A stretch of DNA of 13,829 nucleotides from an uncultured Saprospiraceae bacterium. Lineage in GTDB: Bacteria > Bacteroidota > Bacteroidia > Chitinophagales > Saprospiraceae. The DNA is taken from assembly GCA_937894165.1 (NCBI GenBank), contig CALCSX010000106.1, forward strand, positions 1 through 13,829, read 5' to 3'. The notes beneath the pieces were generated by a model. That model was not told the origin of the DNA. It saw only the letters and a program-made list of their open reading frames with translations, and ran no database searches. A program made the translations under genes and the position numbers. This document shows positions 6,216 to 12,604 of the stretch, in pieces; position 1 is the first letter of the stretch; every line of letters begins with the position of its first letter.

Positions 6216-8725
6216 ATGTCGCCTCCAATTGCGGATGTGGTAATATAATTACCTGGATTTAATGGTATTGCACAAGGCTGACTAGTAATTAAATAATTGA
6301 AAGAAATAGTAGGACTAATAGTCTGAATATCAATATTTACTCCTGGATTAGTAAAACAATTCCCAGCGGCATATGAAGGAACACCTTGAATTGGCTTTAT
6401 TTCACCATTTGTTGTATTGATACCGGTTAGAGTAAAATCAGCATTTGTGGTATTAAAACCATTACATATAAATTGCAATTCTCTGTTTTCCCCTTCAACA
6501 TAAATTCCGTTTTTTCCAATTATACTATTCTCTCTTATAAAATTATGGGGCGCCCAGCCCATCGATCCGGTACGGTAAGAAAAAGCACCAAAATTATTTG
6601 AAAAGAATACGTTAGTTTTAATCGTGTATCTTGATGGTCCTTCTATTAAAATACCAGTTGTAGAGGCATTAAATTCATTGTTTATTATCTGTAAACCCGC
6701 TCCATAAGCTGAGGCATTCGATTCAATATCAATAAAGTTTTGAGTGAAAAAGTTTGGATTGATTCCTACATTTCCTATTTCACTTGCACCACTAAAGGGA
6801 AATGTTGAAATACTTCGAATTCCCACAGAGTTCTTTGAGAATGTGTTTTCATCTAAAACTATAATTTTTGAATCATAAGATACAATACCTTGTTGTGTCA
6901 TATCATTAAATCTACATCTATTAAATGTAATCCCGTCACAATCCCAAATGGTAATGCCTTTAGTATCACCATTAAAAGTACAATTAAAGTATTTACTTTT
7001 ATTGGTGAAATCATATTTCATAAATGCTGTTACACGAGTGTTACCCGTGAATGTAGAATTTTCTGCATGTACTAAACCGCCCCAGTAATCCGTATTCCAG
7101 CTTTCATTATATTTAATAGTATGAATAGCATCGTGTGCTTTCTCTACTAAACTATTATTACGTATCACTATAATACCAGCTTGATCTGCAACTAAAGGAT
7201 CATTGTAATTTGGCTGAGCTTGGTAATAATTTCCTCTTAAATGAATTCCTCGCCATTTCTCACCGGAACATTCCTTCACGGTCAAAGTACTATTATCGAC
7301 TATCAATCTTGCACCGCGCATTACTTCTACTTTTGCATTGGCTGCAAATTTTATTGTTGCGCCGTTAGAAATCAACAATTCCGCTCCTGGTTCAATTATT
7401 AATCCATTTACTACTTTATCAGTTGTCCAATTAGTATTAGTACTAATAGTAAATTTTCCATAGGATTGAGCCATAATTACAGCGGCCTCTGCATCAATAA
7501 TTCCAGCAGTTATTAATGGCCACGATGAAGCGTTTGCGGGTAGCCCTTGGTTACTTAATTCTATTATATCTTCTATTTCAGCAGGACACAGATCGGGATT
7601 TACTGATTTTATTAAAGCTACTATTCCAGCTACTAATGGTGCGCCAAAGGATGTGTTCCCGGTTCCTACTGCCCAGGAATTAAGTGCTGCCAATCTGGCA
7701 ACATCCAAACATGGTGCATAAATATCAACATTTGGCTCCCAAACGTTATAAGGGTAATAATTAAAATCACTTGCAACCTGACCAACACCTATAACTCCGG
7801 GGATGTCTTGAACTGTCGACCAACCAGTCCCGTGGGTGCTGTGAACAACAGTAACGCCACTCTCTACTATTTCTTCCATCATTGCTCTAGCAAGTAAAGT
7901 ATTAGTAAAGCTAATACTTATTATTTTATGCCCATCAGCGTAAGCAGCTAATATTCCTGGACTAGAGGATCCACCTTTGCAATTGGTTCCAACACAATAT
8001 AATGCAACTTTCGATAGTCCGCCAGAACCAGCAACTGCGATATTGTTATCCATTATCGCTGCGGCTGCTCCCGCTACTGCATACCCATGATCGCAAACAT
8101 TTAAACTTGGATTACAAGACAAACTTATACTGTGAATTTTTGAATTTAAATCGTCATGAGTATAGTCAAAAAAAAGATCCGGTATGGCAATTATAATATT
8201 TGGATCTCCTAACGTCAAATCCCAAGCACATGGTAAATTAGCCATATCTATATAATACCCTTCGCTTGTTGCAATCCCCGGATCATTTATTAAAACAGGA
8301 TTTGTACAAGCTACGATCTCTTCTTTTACAATAATTACTTCAGTGATACTGGCAATGTTTTCCAATTCATCAACTAGCTCGTCATATTCTGATGGATTTG
8401 AAAGAATAATTTCAAAGCAATTTTGACCTTTAAATGTTTTGGCTACCGGATAAGCCATTTCGTATCTAATTAAATTATAATCTCCCAGTATTCTCCTGAC
8501 ATCCAAGTGCTTGATATTCCCATTCTCATCCAGAGATAGTGTATCAGTACTTGAGATAACTATAGATTGGATTTCATTATAATCCTCCTGACCATATGAA
8601 ATATTAAAAGATGAGAAAAACATAAAACAAACAAAAAGTGGAATCACAACCTTTTTAGAAGATTGGCTTAATAGAACTCCACTATTCGAATTTAAAAAAT
8701 CATTTAAGATAGAAAATGGTTTCAT
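6158..8725 (-). CDS. Subtilisin-like (S8) protease with parallel beta-helix region, frameshifted near its 3' end
   Basis: An 855-residue frame. The N-terminus has a long leader with hydrophobic core VVIPLFVCFMFFSSF ending near SYG-Q (residue 46), then a ~100-residue prodomain-like region. The S8 domain covers roughly 150-430. Asp183 lies in AIPDLFFDYTHDDL, His213 in CDHGYAVAG and Ser359 in GNTSFGAPLVAG, matching the triad. The stretch where subtilisins normally have AAGN (oxyanion Asn) reads VVHSTHGTG (293-301), so the Asn seems absent and activity is uncertain. Residues ~440-830 look like right-handed beta-helix rungs (AELLISNGATIKF, NNSLVEKAHDAI, GIRSISTF). The frame runs out at GGGGSTMEILQF. 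One missing A at about 6178-6180 would restore ...GGGGSTNGNFAI and join it to 5379-6215. It could be a true mutation or a sequencing error. Confidence 0.82.
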   Translation of the reverse strand: MKPFSILNDFLNSNSGVLLSQSSKKVVIPLFVCFMFFSSFNISYGQEDYNEIQSIVISSTDTLSLDENGNIKHLDVRRILGDYNLIRYEMAYPVAKTFKGQNCFEIILSNPSEYDELVDELENIASITEVIIVKEEIVACTNPVLINDPGIATSEGYYIDMANLPCAWDLTLGDPNIIIAIPDLFFDYTHDDLNSKIHSISLSCNPSLNVCDHGYAVAGAAAAIMDNNIAVAGSGGLSKVALYCVGTNCKGGSSSPGILAAYADGHKIISISFTNTLLARAMMEEIVESGVTVVHSTHGTGWSTVQDIPGVIGVGQVASDFNYYPYNVWEPNVDIYAPCLDVARLAALNSWAVGTGNTSFGAPLVAGIVALIKSVNPDLCPAEIEDIIELSNQGLPANASSWPLITAGIIDAEAAVIMAQSYGKFTISTNTNWTTDKVVNGLIIEPGAELLISNGATIKFAANAKVEVMRGARLIVDNSTLTVKECSGEKWRGIHLRGNYYQAQPNYNDPLVADQAGIIVIRNNSLVEKAHDAIHTIKYNESWNTDYWGGLVHAENSTFTGNTRVTAFMKYDFTNKSKYFNCTFNGDTKGITIWDCDGITFNRCRFNDMTQQGIVSYDSKIIVLDENTFSKNSVGIRSISTFPFSGASEIGNVGINPNFFTQNFIDIESNASAYGAGLQIINNEFNASTTGILIEGPSRYTIKTNVFFSNNFGAFSYRTGSMGWAPHNFIRENSIIGKNGIYVEGENRELQFICNGFNTTNADFTLTGINTTNGEIKPIQGVPSYAAGNCFTNPGVNIDIQTISPTISFNYLITSQPCAIPLNPGNYITTSAIGGDICVEVGPGGGGSTMEILQF

Positions 8726-8786
8726 AGCTTTAAAATTTAAAAAATTAAGAAAAAATATTATTAAATATTGTCTTAAAATGTGTTTG

Positions 8787-8811
8787 GATAATCCCGTTTA
8801 TTGAGATTATC
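8787..8811. other. Inverted repeat in the leader of the subtilisin-like gene
   Basis: GATAATC (8787-8793) and GATTATC (8805-8811) form a 7-bp stem with an 11-base loop. On the plus strand TTTTT follows directly. It lies between the proposed promoter at 8864-8892 and the minus-strand start at 8725, so it would be in the 5' untranslated region of that mRNA. It is short and in AT-rich DNA, so chance cannot be excluded. Confidence 0.3.
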
Positions 8812-8863
8812 TTTTTGAAATTTCTATAATTAAGACCTATGAAACTGAGTTATGACGAAATGT

Positions 8864-8892
8864 CAAATTTACATTTCTCAAACAATTACAAA
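8864..8892 (-). promoter_or_regulatory. Bacteroidota-type promoter for the subtilisin-like gene
   Basis: On the minus strand TTTG (8892-8889), 17 bases, then TAAATTTG (8871-8864) match the Bacteroidota sigma-ABfr pattern TTTG/TTG-N17-23-TAnnTTTG. The only large gene downstream is the subtilisin-like protein starting at 8725, which would give a leader of about 130 bases. The -7 element is embedded in an inverted repeat, GAAATGT (8857-8863) / ACATTTC (8871-8877), which could be an operator or chance in AT-rich sequence. Assigned by motif only. Confidence 0.45.
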
Positions 8893-9174
8893 CAAGTTAA
8901 ATATAATTTTGGTAAAATTCAAATATGTAATATTAATATTTTACAAAATATTTATTATCTAATTATATTTTCTACCAATTTTTAGAGTTATTTCGTAATT
9001 AATTTGTAATGAATAATTACAAAAGTAATTAATAGGTAGCAGGTTATATATATTGAATTTTATAATGCCAGATTATTGTTGTCCCTAATTAGGTTAGTGA
9101 ATAAAATCAAAATTTTTAGAGTTTTTTAATAATTGAATTTCTGAACTTCTTATTTTTGATTTTTTTATTCATTT

Positions 9175-9191
9175 ACCCGCATCAGAGATAG
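9175..9191. repeat. Second copy of the ACCYGCATCAGRGATAG motif
   Basis: ACCCGCATCAGAGATAG here matches ACCTGCATCAGGGATAG at 206-222 in 15 of 17 positions. Unlike the first copy it is not followed by the GC-rich hairpin; the next bases are an ordinary mixed sequence (GGCGAACC) and then AT-rich DNA. It may be the stub of a degraded dispersed element marking the left edge of the accessory region. Confidence 0.4.
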
Positions 9192-9266
9192 GGCGAACCA
9201 AAAATAAGTTTTGCGTATAAGTATCAGATATACAGAAATTTAAAGATCGAAAGTTCCCGTCTGAAA

Positions 9267-9298
9267 ATTTGTTTGCAAGCAAATACACCTTTTATTTG
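9267..9298 (+). promoter_or_regulatory. Possible promoter with near-palindromic operator upstream of the HTH gene
   Basis: ATTTGTTTG/CAAGCAAAT (9267-9284) is an 18-base palindrome with one mismatched pair. Its TTTG at 9268-9271 lies 19 bases before TTTATTTG (9291-9298), one base short of the TAnnTTTG consensus. This gives a weak match to a Bacteroidota promoter with an operator over its -33 box, about 115 bases ahead of the HTH gene, which could be autoregulated. Weak evidence. Confidence 0.25.
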
Positions 9299-9412
9299 GT
9301 CTGATATGTACTGATTTATCAGCATGGCAATCATTTGTGCCTTTAAGGGTAAAGATATAATTTTTTATTTTCATCCATCTTAAATTATTAACTTATTGTA
9401 TCTTTAATCATC

Positions 9413-9697
9413 ATGGATGAAAAAACACCTGATATCATCTGTCTGCACTCAGAAGCCTTTTACGCTCTTGTAAACGAGGTGGGAAACAGAATTAAAAAAG
9501 AGCAAAAACTTCCACAGGACAAATGGATAGACGATGCGCAGACCATGAAGCTTTTACGAATCTCTTCCAAGTCAACTTTACAAAAATTGAGGGACGAAGG
9601 GAAAATCCGTTTTTCTCAGCCGACAAGGAAAATAATTCTTTATGACCGGGATAGTATTTTTGAGTATTTGGAATCATACGCTAAAGACAGTTTCTGA
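9413..9697 (+). CDS. Excisionase/MerR-like helix-turn-helix DNA-binding protein
   Basis: A 94-residue protein. Residues 1-35 form a helical lead (ICLHSEAFYALVNEVGNRIKKEQ). The core is a winged HTH of the excisionase-like 'HTH_17' type: KWIDDAQTMKLLRISSKSTLQKLRDEGKIRFSQPTRK, then IILYDRDSIFEYLE. In this family a helix selects the site and the K/RIRFSQ...ILYDxDSI strand forms the wing. Many near-identical small proteins occur in Bacteroidota, often at integrative or mobilisable elements, as accessory regulators or excisionase-like factors. Its TGA stop overlaps the ATG of the next frame by one base (TGATG at 9695-9699), so the two were a coupled operon. No integrase is nearby, so it may be an orphan of a lost element. 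Confidence 0.8.
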   Translation: MDEKTPDIICLHSEAFYALVNEVGNRIKKEQKLPQDKWIDDAQTMKLLRISSKSTLQKLRDEGKIRFSQPTRKIILYDRDSIFEYLESYAKDSF

Positions 9698-9966
9698 TGG
9701 ATGCCGAAAAAAAAATTCAAAATGGTTTTAATGATGGTTATCTGCTGACCATGGCAAAGCCGGATGTTTTCTCCTTGTTGCAAAAGGGACTAATAGATAA
9801 TCAAAATTCTTATATGTAGGGGTTTTTTAAAGGTGGGTTGCGAGCTAAACAGGAAAGAAAACTAGGATTGGAAAGAAAACTCTCTAAAGTCGCACGGGAA
9901 GAGCAACGCAAAAAAATACGTGAAATTCTTCAACGGAAAAACCAACATAGGGATCGTGGCAGATAG
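9697..9966 (+). pseudogene. Partner gene of the HTH protein, interrupted by an in-frame amber codon
   Basis: The ATG at 9697-9699 overlaps the upstream stop. The frame reads MDAEKKIQNGFNDGYLLTM and continues to a TAG at 9817-9819 (after NSYM). It then stays open in the same frame through GFFKGGLRAKQERKLG, a lysine/arginine-rich helix and NQHRDRGR, to a TAG at 9964-9966. The whole would be 89 residues including the amber position. Small genes with 'FNDGY...Y..GF..G' and a basic, coiled C-terminus often follow such HTH genes in Bacteroidota (from memory). The uninterrupted frame on both sides of the stop points to a single nonsense mutation. Function unknown. Confidence 0.6.
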
Positions 9967-9986
9967 AGATTTTATAGCTGCTGCAC

Positions 9987-10030
9987 TAAGTAGCATGTTG
10001 CGCATAATCTCGTTTATTTCAAGCTACTTA
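9987..10030. other. Inverted repeat after the HTH operon
   Basis: TAAGTAGC (9987-9994) and GCTACTTA (10023-10030) are exact 8-base inverted copies separated by 28 bases, starting 21 bases after the end of the broken partner gene. No T-run follows, so it is a poor terminator; it might be a protein-binding site or the end of a small element. Chance remains possible. Confidence 0.3.
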
Positions 10031-10249
10031 TACAATTGTGCACCCCTTTAATTAATCTTTAACCTGTCGCTGGAATACAGCACCAAAGTAGGCATTTTCG
10101 TCTAAAACAGTATAGGTAATATATAAGTACAATAGAATTATTACGACTGCATAATTACGTTAATGATCTGTTAATAAATAAGTAAACTTTTTTTCTGTTT
10201 ATTCTTTATTCTTTTATTTGCATATTAATTAACTTATAAACTTAATTTT

Positions 10250-11053
10250 ATGAAAAATGTATTATTATTTTGTTTGTTACTATTTGTTGGGATGATCTCG
10301 TGCACTAAAGAATCGGATGTTATCGATGAAACTGTCAAAGAATCTTCTCCTAATTTTCAATTATTTGAAAACTTTAATTCTAGTATAGGAGGACCTGCAG
10401 ATGTTGGGCTTCTTCATAATGAAATACTGAGTGAAGTATATGACAGTCTGGAAGTATACATGCCGACTGTTGCATCAATCGCTAATGAGGATACGTTAGA
10501 AGCAAGACTAATTAAATATTCTGAAAAAATTGTAATTAATAGATTATATGATGTTTTAGATGGAGAGCTAACTAAATCACAAATAAAAGAGTTTATTTCG
10601 GATATGGCGGATCTTGATTTAAATTTTACTCCGGGTTCAACCGAATATAATATTTATAATGCAGCATCTGACATAATTGATTTAGCGGGAAATATTCCAA
10701 TTGATACATTTAATTATAGAGTTAACAATTATTTAAATAACCTATCGTCTGTTATTACGAGTGATAGTGTTGCGATTGTTTCAATTTATATGATTGCAGA
10801 AACCGCAAAAAATTCATTTGCTTATTGGCAAGCAAATGATGAAAACTGGTTGTCTTTATTCGGACATGTAGTAATGAGAGCACCTAGACCAGGTTATAAA
10901 GGAAGAGTGCTAACCGCAGATGTTGAAGGTGCGGCTCAAGGGGCACTTGTTGGATTCTTAACTGGGGGTGTTGGTGCTCTAATTGGAGGTGTTTTGGGGG
11001 GGCCTGTTAGCTCAAGTTGGCAAGGAATAAAGGAGTATATGCAAGGTAGATAG
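10250..11053 (+). CDS. Lipoprotein with C-terminal glycine zipper (bacteriocin-like tail), function unknown
   Basis: A 267-residue protein. The signal peptide MKNVLLFCLLLFVGMISC gives a lipobox with Cys18 as the lipidation site. Residues 20-220 are acidic and largely helical, with no family I recognise. Residues 224-256 begin with DVEGAAQG and carry glycines at 227, 231, 235, 239, 242, 246 and 250. This is a GxxxG zipper in a hydrophobic stretch, then SSSWQGIKEYMQGR. Such zippers pack into membranes or oligomers and are typical of pore-forming bacteriocins and of some envelope proteins. A two-helix membrane protein follows 28 bases downstream and then a strong terminator, so they form a two-gene unit. 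Toxin/immunity is one reading; a structural envelope lipoprotein is another. Confidence 0.65.
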   Translation: MKNVLLFCLLLFVGMISCTKESDVIDETVKESSPNFQLFENFNSSIGGPADVGLLHNEILSEVYDSLEVYMPTVASIANEDTLEARLIKYSEKIVINRLYDVLDGELTKSQIKEFISDMADLDLNFTPGSTEYNIYNAASDIIDLAGNIPIDTFNYRVNNYLNNLSSVITSDSVAIVSIYMIAETAKNSFAYWQANDENWLSLFGHVVMRAPRPGYKGRVLTADVEGAAQGALVGFLTGGVGALIGGVLGGPVSSSWQGIKEYMQGR

Positions 11054-11081
11054 TTAAAAGTAAATTAAACATTGGTGAATT

Positions 11082-11270
11082 ATGAAAGAAAACTTAAAAA
11101 AACAATGGATAATTAGAACTATAATTATAACACTACCAGCATATTTTATAGTTTCAATTTTATTCGACATTATAATGAGCCGTGAATTAGACTTTTTGGG
11201 TGCAATAATTAAAGCAATTGTATTTTCGGTAGTGTTTTCTTTAATAATGGAAAGAATACAACGGAAATAA
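11082..11270 (+). CDS. Small two-helix membrane protein (possible immunity or partner protein)
   Basis: A 62-residue protein with a basic start (MKENLKKQWIIR) and two transmembrane helices: about residues 11-31 (RTIIITLPAYFIVSILFDII) and 40-56 (GAIIKAIVFSVVFSLIM). They are joined by a short SRELDFL loop, and the tail is basic (ERIQRK). By the positive-inside rule both ends should face the cytoplasm. It lies 28 bases downstream of the glycine-zipper lipoprotein and before a strong terminator, so the two are likely cotranscribed. Small membrane proteins of this size often serve as immunity proteins beside bacteriocin genes, but no family is recognised and that role is inferred from position. 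Confidence 0.55.
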   Translation: MKENLKKQWIIRTIIITLPAYFIVSILFDIIMSRELDFLGAIIKAIVFSVVFSLIMERIQRK

Positions 11271-11316
11271 GCATTTTGCTTTAGAGAAGCACTACCAATT
11301 ACTGAAGGATTATTTT

Positions 11317-11351
11317 AAAAGACCTTAGAGTAATAGCCTCTAAGGTCTTTT
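11317..11351. terminator. Strong, probably bidirectional rho-independent terminator
   Basis: AAAAGACCTTAGAG (11317-11330) and CTCTAAGGTCTTTT (11338-11351) are exact 14-base inverted copies with a 7-base loop. The A-run on one side and T-run on the other suit termination in both directions: the lipoprotein/membrane-protein unit from the left and the serine recombinase remnant, or anything read leftward, from the right. The stem is perfect, so this is the clearest terminator in the window. Confidence 0.85.
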
Positions 11352-11455
11352 ACATACAAATGACTTTCAATTTTCTATAAGCTATGTTCTATTTTTTTAT
11401 CTCCCGCGATCTTACAAAAGACCTTATTCTGGATTTTAATGAGCAAATAAACATC

Positions 11456-12395
11456 CTATTTGGCCATGAGCCTGATATCGGGATCTATTCGCAGGCTGTC
11501 CACCAAGTGACGCCACTGCTGACAAGTGGTTAAATTCAGCATCTGGTTGAAAGGTTTTTTCAAGGTAAAACAAAGCTTTGCACCTTTCAATTCCAGGTTC
11601 GCAAATACGAAATTAACCAGTTCTCGCTTCTGTTCTGGGGTGGAATTTTGGAAGTGTTTGTTTGCTTTTGTCGCTATTTCCAGCAGATTCAGCATGGTAT
11701 CCTTGAAGGCATCATCCCCGGCTCTGGCGCTTTCAATATTGTTTTCCAGTTTAATTTGCTGCTGTCTGAGTCTGGTTTTCTGAGCGGCAAAGTCCTGCCT
11801 GTTGATTGTTCCGTTCAGATGCAAGTCAACAAGGCGGTCAAGTCGGTTCTGACAGATGGTATATTCCCTGTGCCATTCGGCAGATTGTCTCCTTAAAAAA
11901 GAACGTTTCGTTTGATCTGACTGGTACAGATATCCGCGCAGATCATCACTTATATGAGGGTGTACAATGAGGTGGCGCAAAACATCACTCAGCTGATCCA
12001 GTACCTTTTCTTCTCTAACCCACATGAGTTTTTCAGGGTTCAGGGTTCCAACACCTTAGATATGTCAACTCTGCCATATCACCGATTTTATAGGTTCTTG
12101 ACTTGGTGTCTGTTGTCACGGTTTTGGCTGAGATAGCACACTGAATTAGACCACGGAAAACAAATTCCTTTCCTGCGTATTGAAAGGGCTTTTTGTGCCA
12201 GCTCATCATTACATGCTGGCACTGGTCGAAGATGTCCTTGCTGTTCAGACGGTCGTAACGATGTTCGTAAATCTCGCCTTTGATCTTCATAAAGCCATGA
12301 TAGAAAGGATTCTGCAATATTTTATGAATATAGGAGCGGTACAGCGGGCGACCCGAAGAACCGTATAGCCCCCAATCCTTTGTTTTTTCCACCAT
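11456..12395 (-). pseudogene. Large serine recombinase remnant (catalytic domain missing, frameshifted)
   Basis: Two frames, 12395-12033 and 12025-11456, together read as the C-terminal two thirds of a large serine recombinase. First comes the Recombinase domain (KTKDWGLYGSS, SYIHKILQNPFYHGFM, RLNSKDIFDQCQ). Next is a zinc-ribbon region (FRGLIQCAISAKTVTTDT...TYLRCWNPE) in which the second Cys of the first pair is Ser. A coiled-coil tail follows (RLVDLHLNGTINRQDFAAQKTRLRQQQ). The frames break at 12035-12050; adding two A's would give WNPENPEKLMWVREE, so this is a 2-base deletion. The N-terminal resolvase domain with the catalytic Ser is absent: the coding sequence ends inside a hairpin unit at 12404-12415. 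Such enzymes integrate or excise phages and elements; this one is dead. From memory it resembles recombinases of bacteria that live inside cells. Confidence 0.8.
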
Positions 12396-12403
12396 TTGGG
12401 TAA

Positions 12404-12587
12404 GTGGTTCGAGAAATGTTCTGCCATAGATCAGCTTTGAAAAATTATTCTCGTGGTTCGAGAAAGTGAAGTGACCTCTGTTCTAATTATTCTCGTGGTT
12501 CGAGAAGTGTGCCAGTAAGAAAATGAAATTCTCGTGGTTCGAGAAAATTGTCCTGGCATGAAAATTTAAATTCTCGTGGCTCGAGAA
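12404..12587 (+). repeat. Hairpin array 3: five units of TTCTCGTGGTTCGAGAA
   Basis: Units start at 12404 (partial: only GTGGTTCGAGAA, its first five bases replaced by recombinase sequence), 12448, 12490, 12529 and 12571. The middle three are exact; the last has loop TGGCT with an intact stem. Spacers are 32, 25, 22 and 25 bases. They match array 2 spacers: the 32-base spacer ending TTTGAAAAATTA, GTGACCTCTGTTC, GTAAGAAAA and TCCTGGCATGAA. The bases between the last unit and the rlmN stop (AATCCACCC...CCTTCTAA) also match those after array 2. So the array plus the 3' part of rlmN is a diverged copy of array 2 plus rlmN. Confidence 0.87.
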
Positions 12588-12604
12588 AATCCACCCACCG
12601 CCTT

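Larger units (their letters stand above)
8893..9412. other. AT-rich divergent intergenic region without a gene
   Basis: Between the leftward subtilisin-like gene and the rightward HTH gene I see no convincing coding frame on either strand. The first half (to about 9160) is very AT-rich, with runs such as repeated AATTAC. It holds the second copy of the GCATCAG motif (9175-9191), a near-palindrome with promoter-like elements (9267-9298) and a small repeat CTGAT-TT-ATCAG near 9313. It separates a secreted-protein block from an accessory island. Confidence 0.6.

Noticed and set aside
11526..11896. Plus-strand frames inside the recombinase remnant (11526-11783, 11648-11896)
   Set aside because: Antisense to a recognisable recombinase C-terminus and without domain or start signals.
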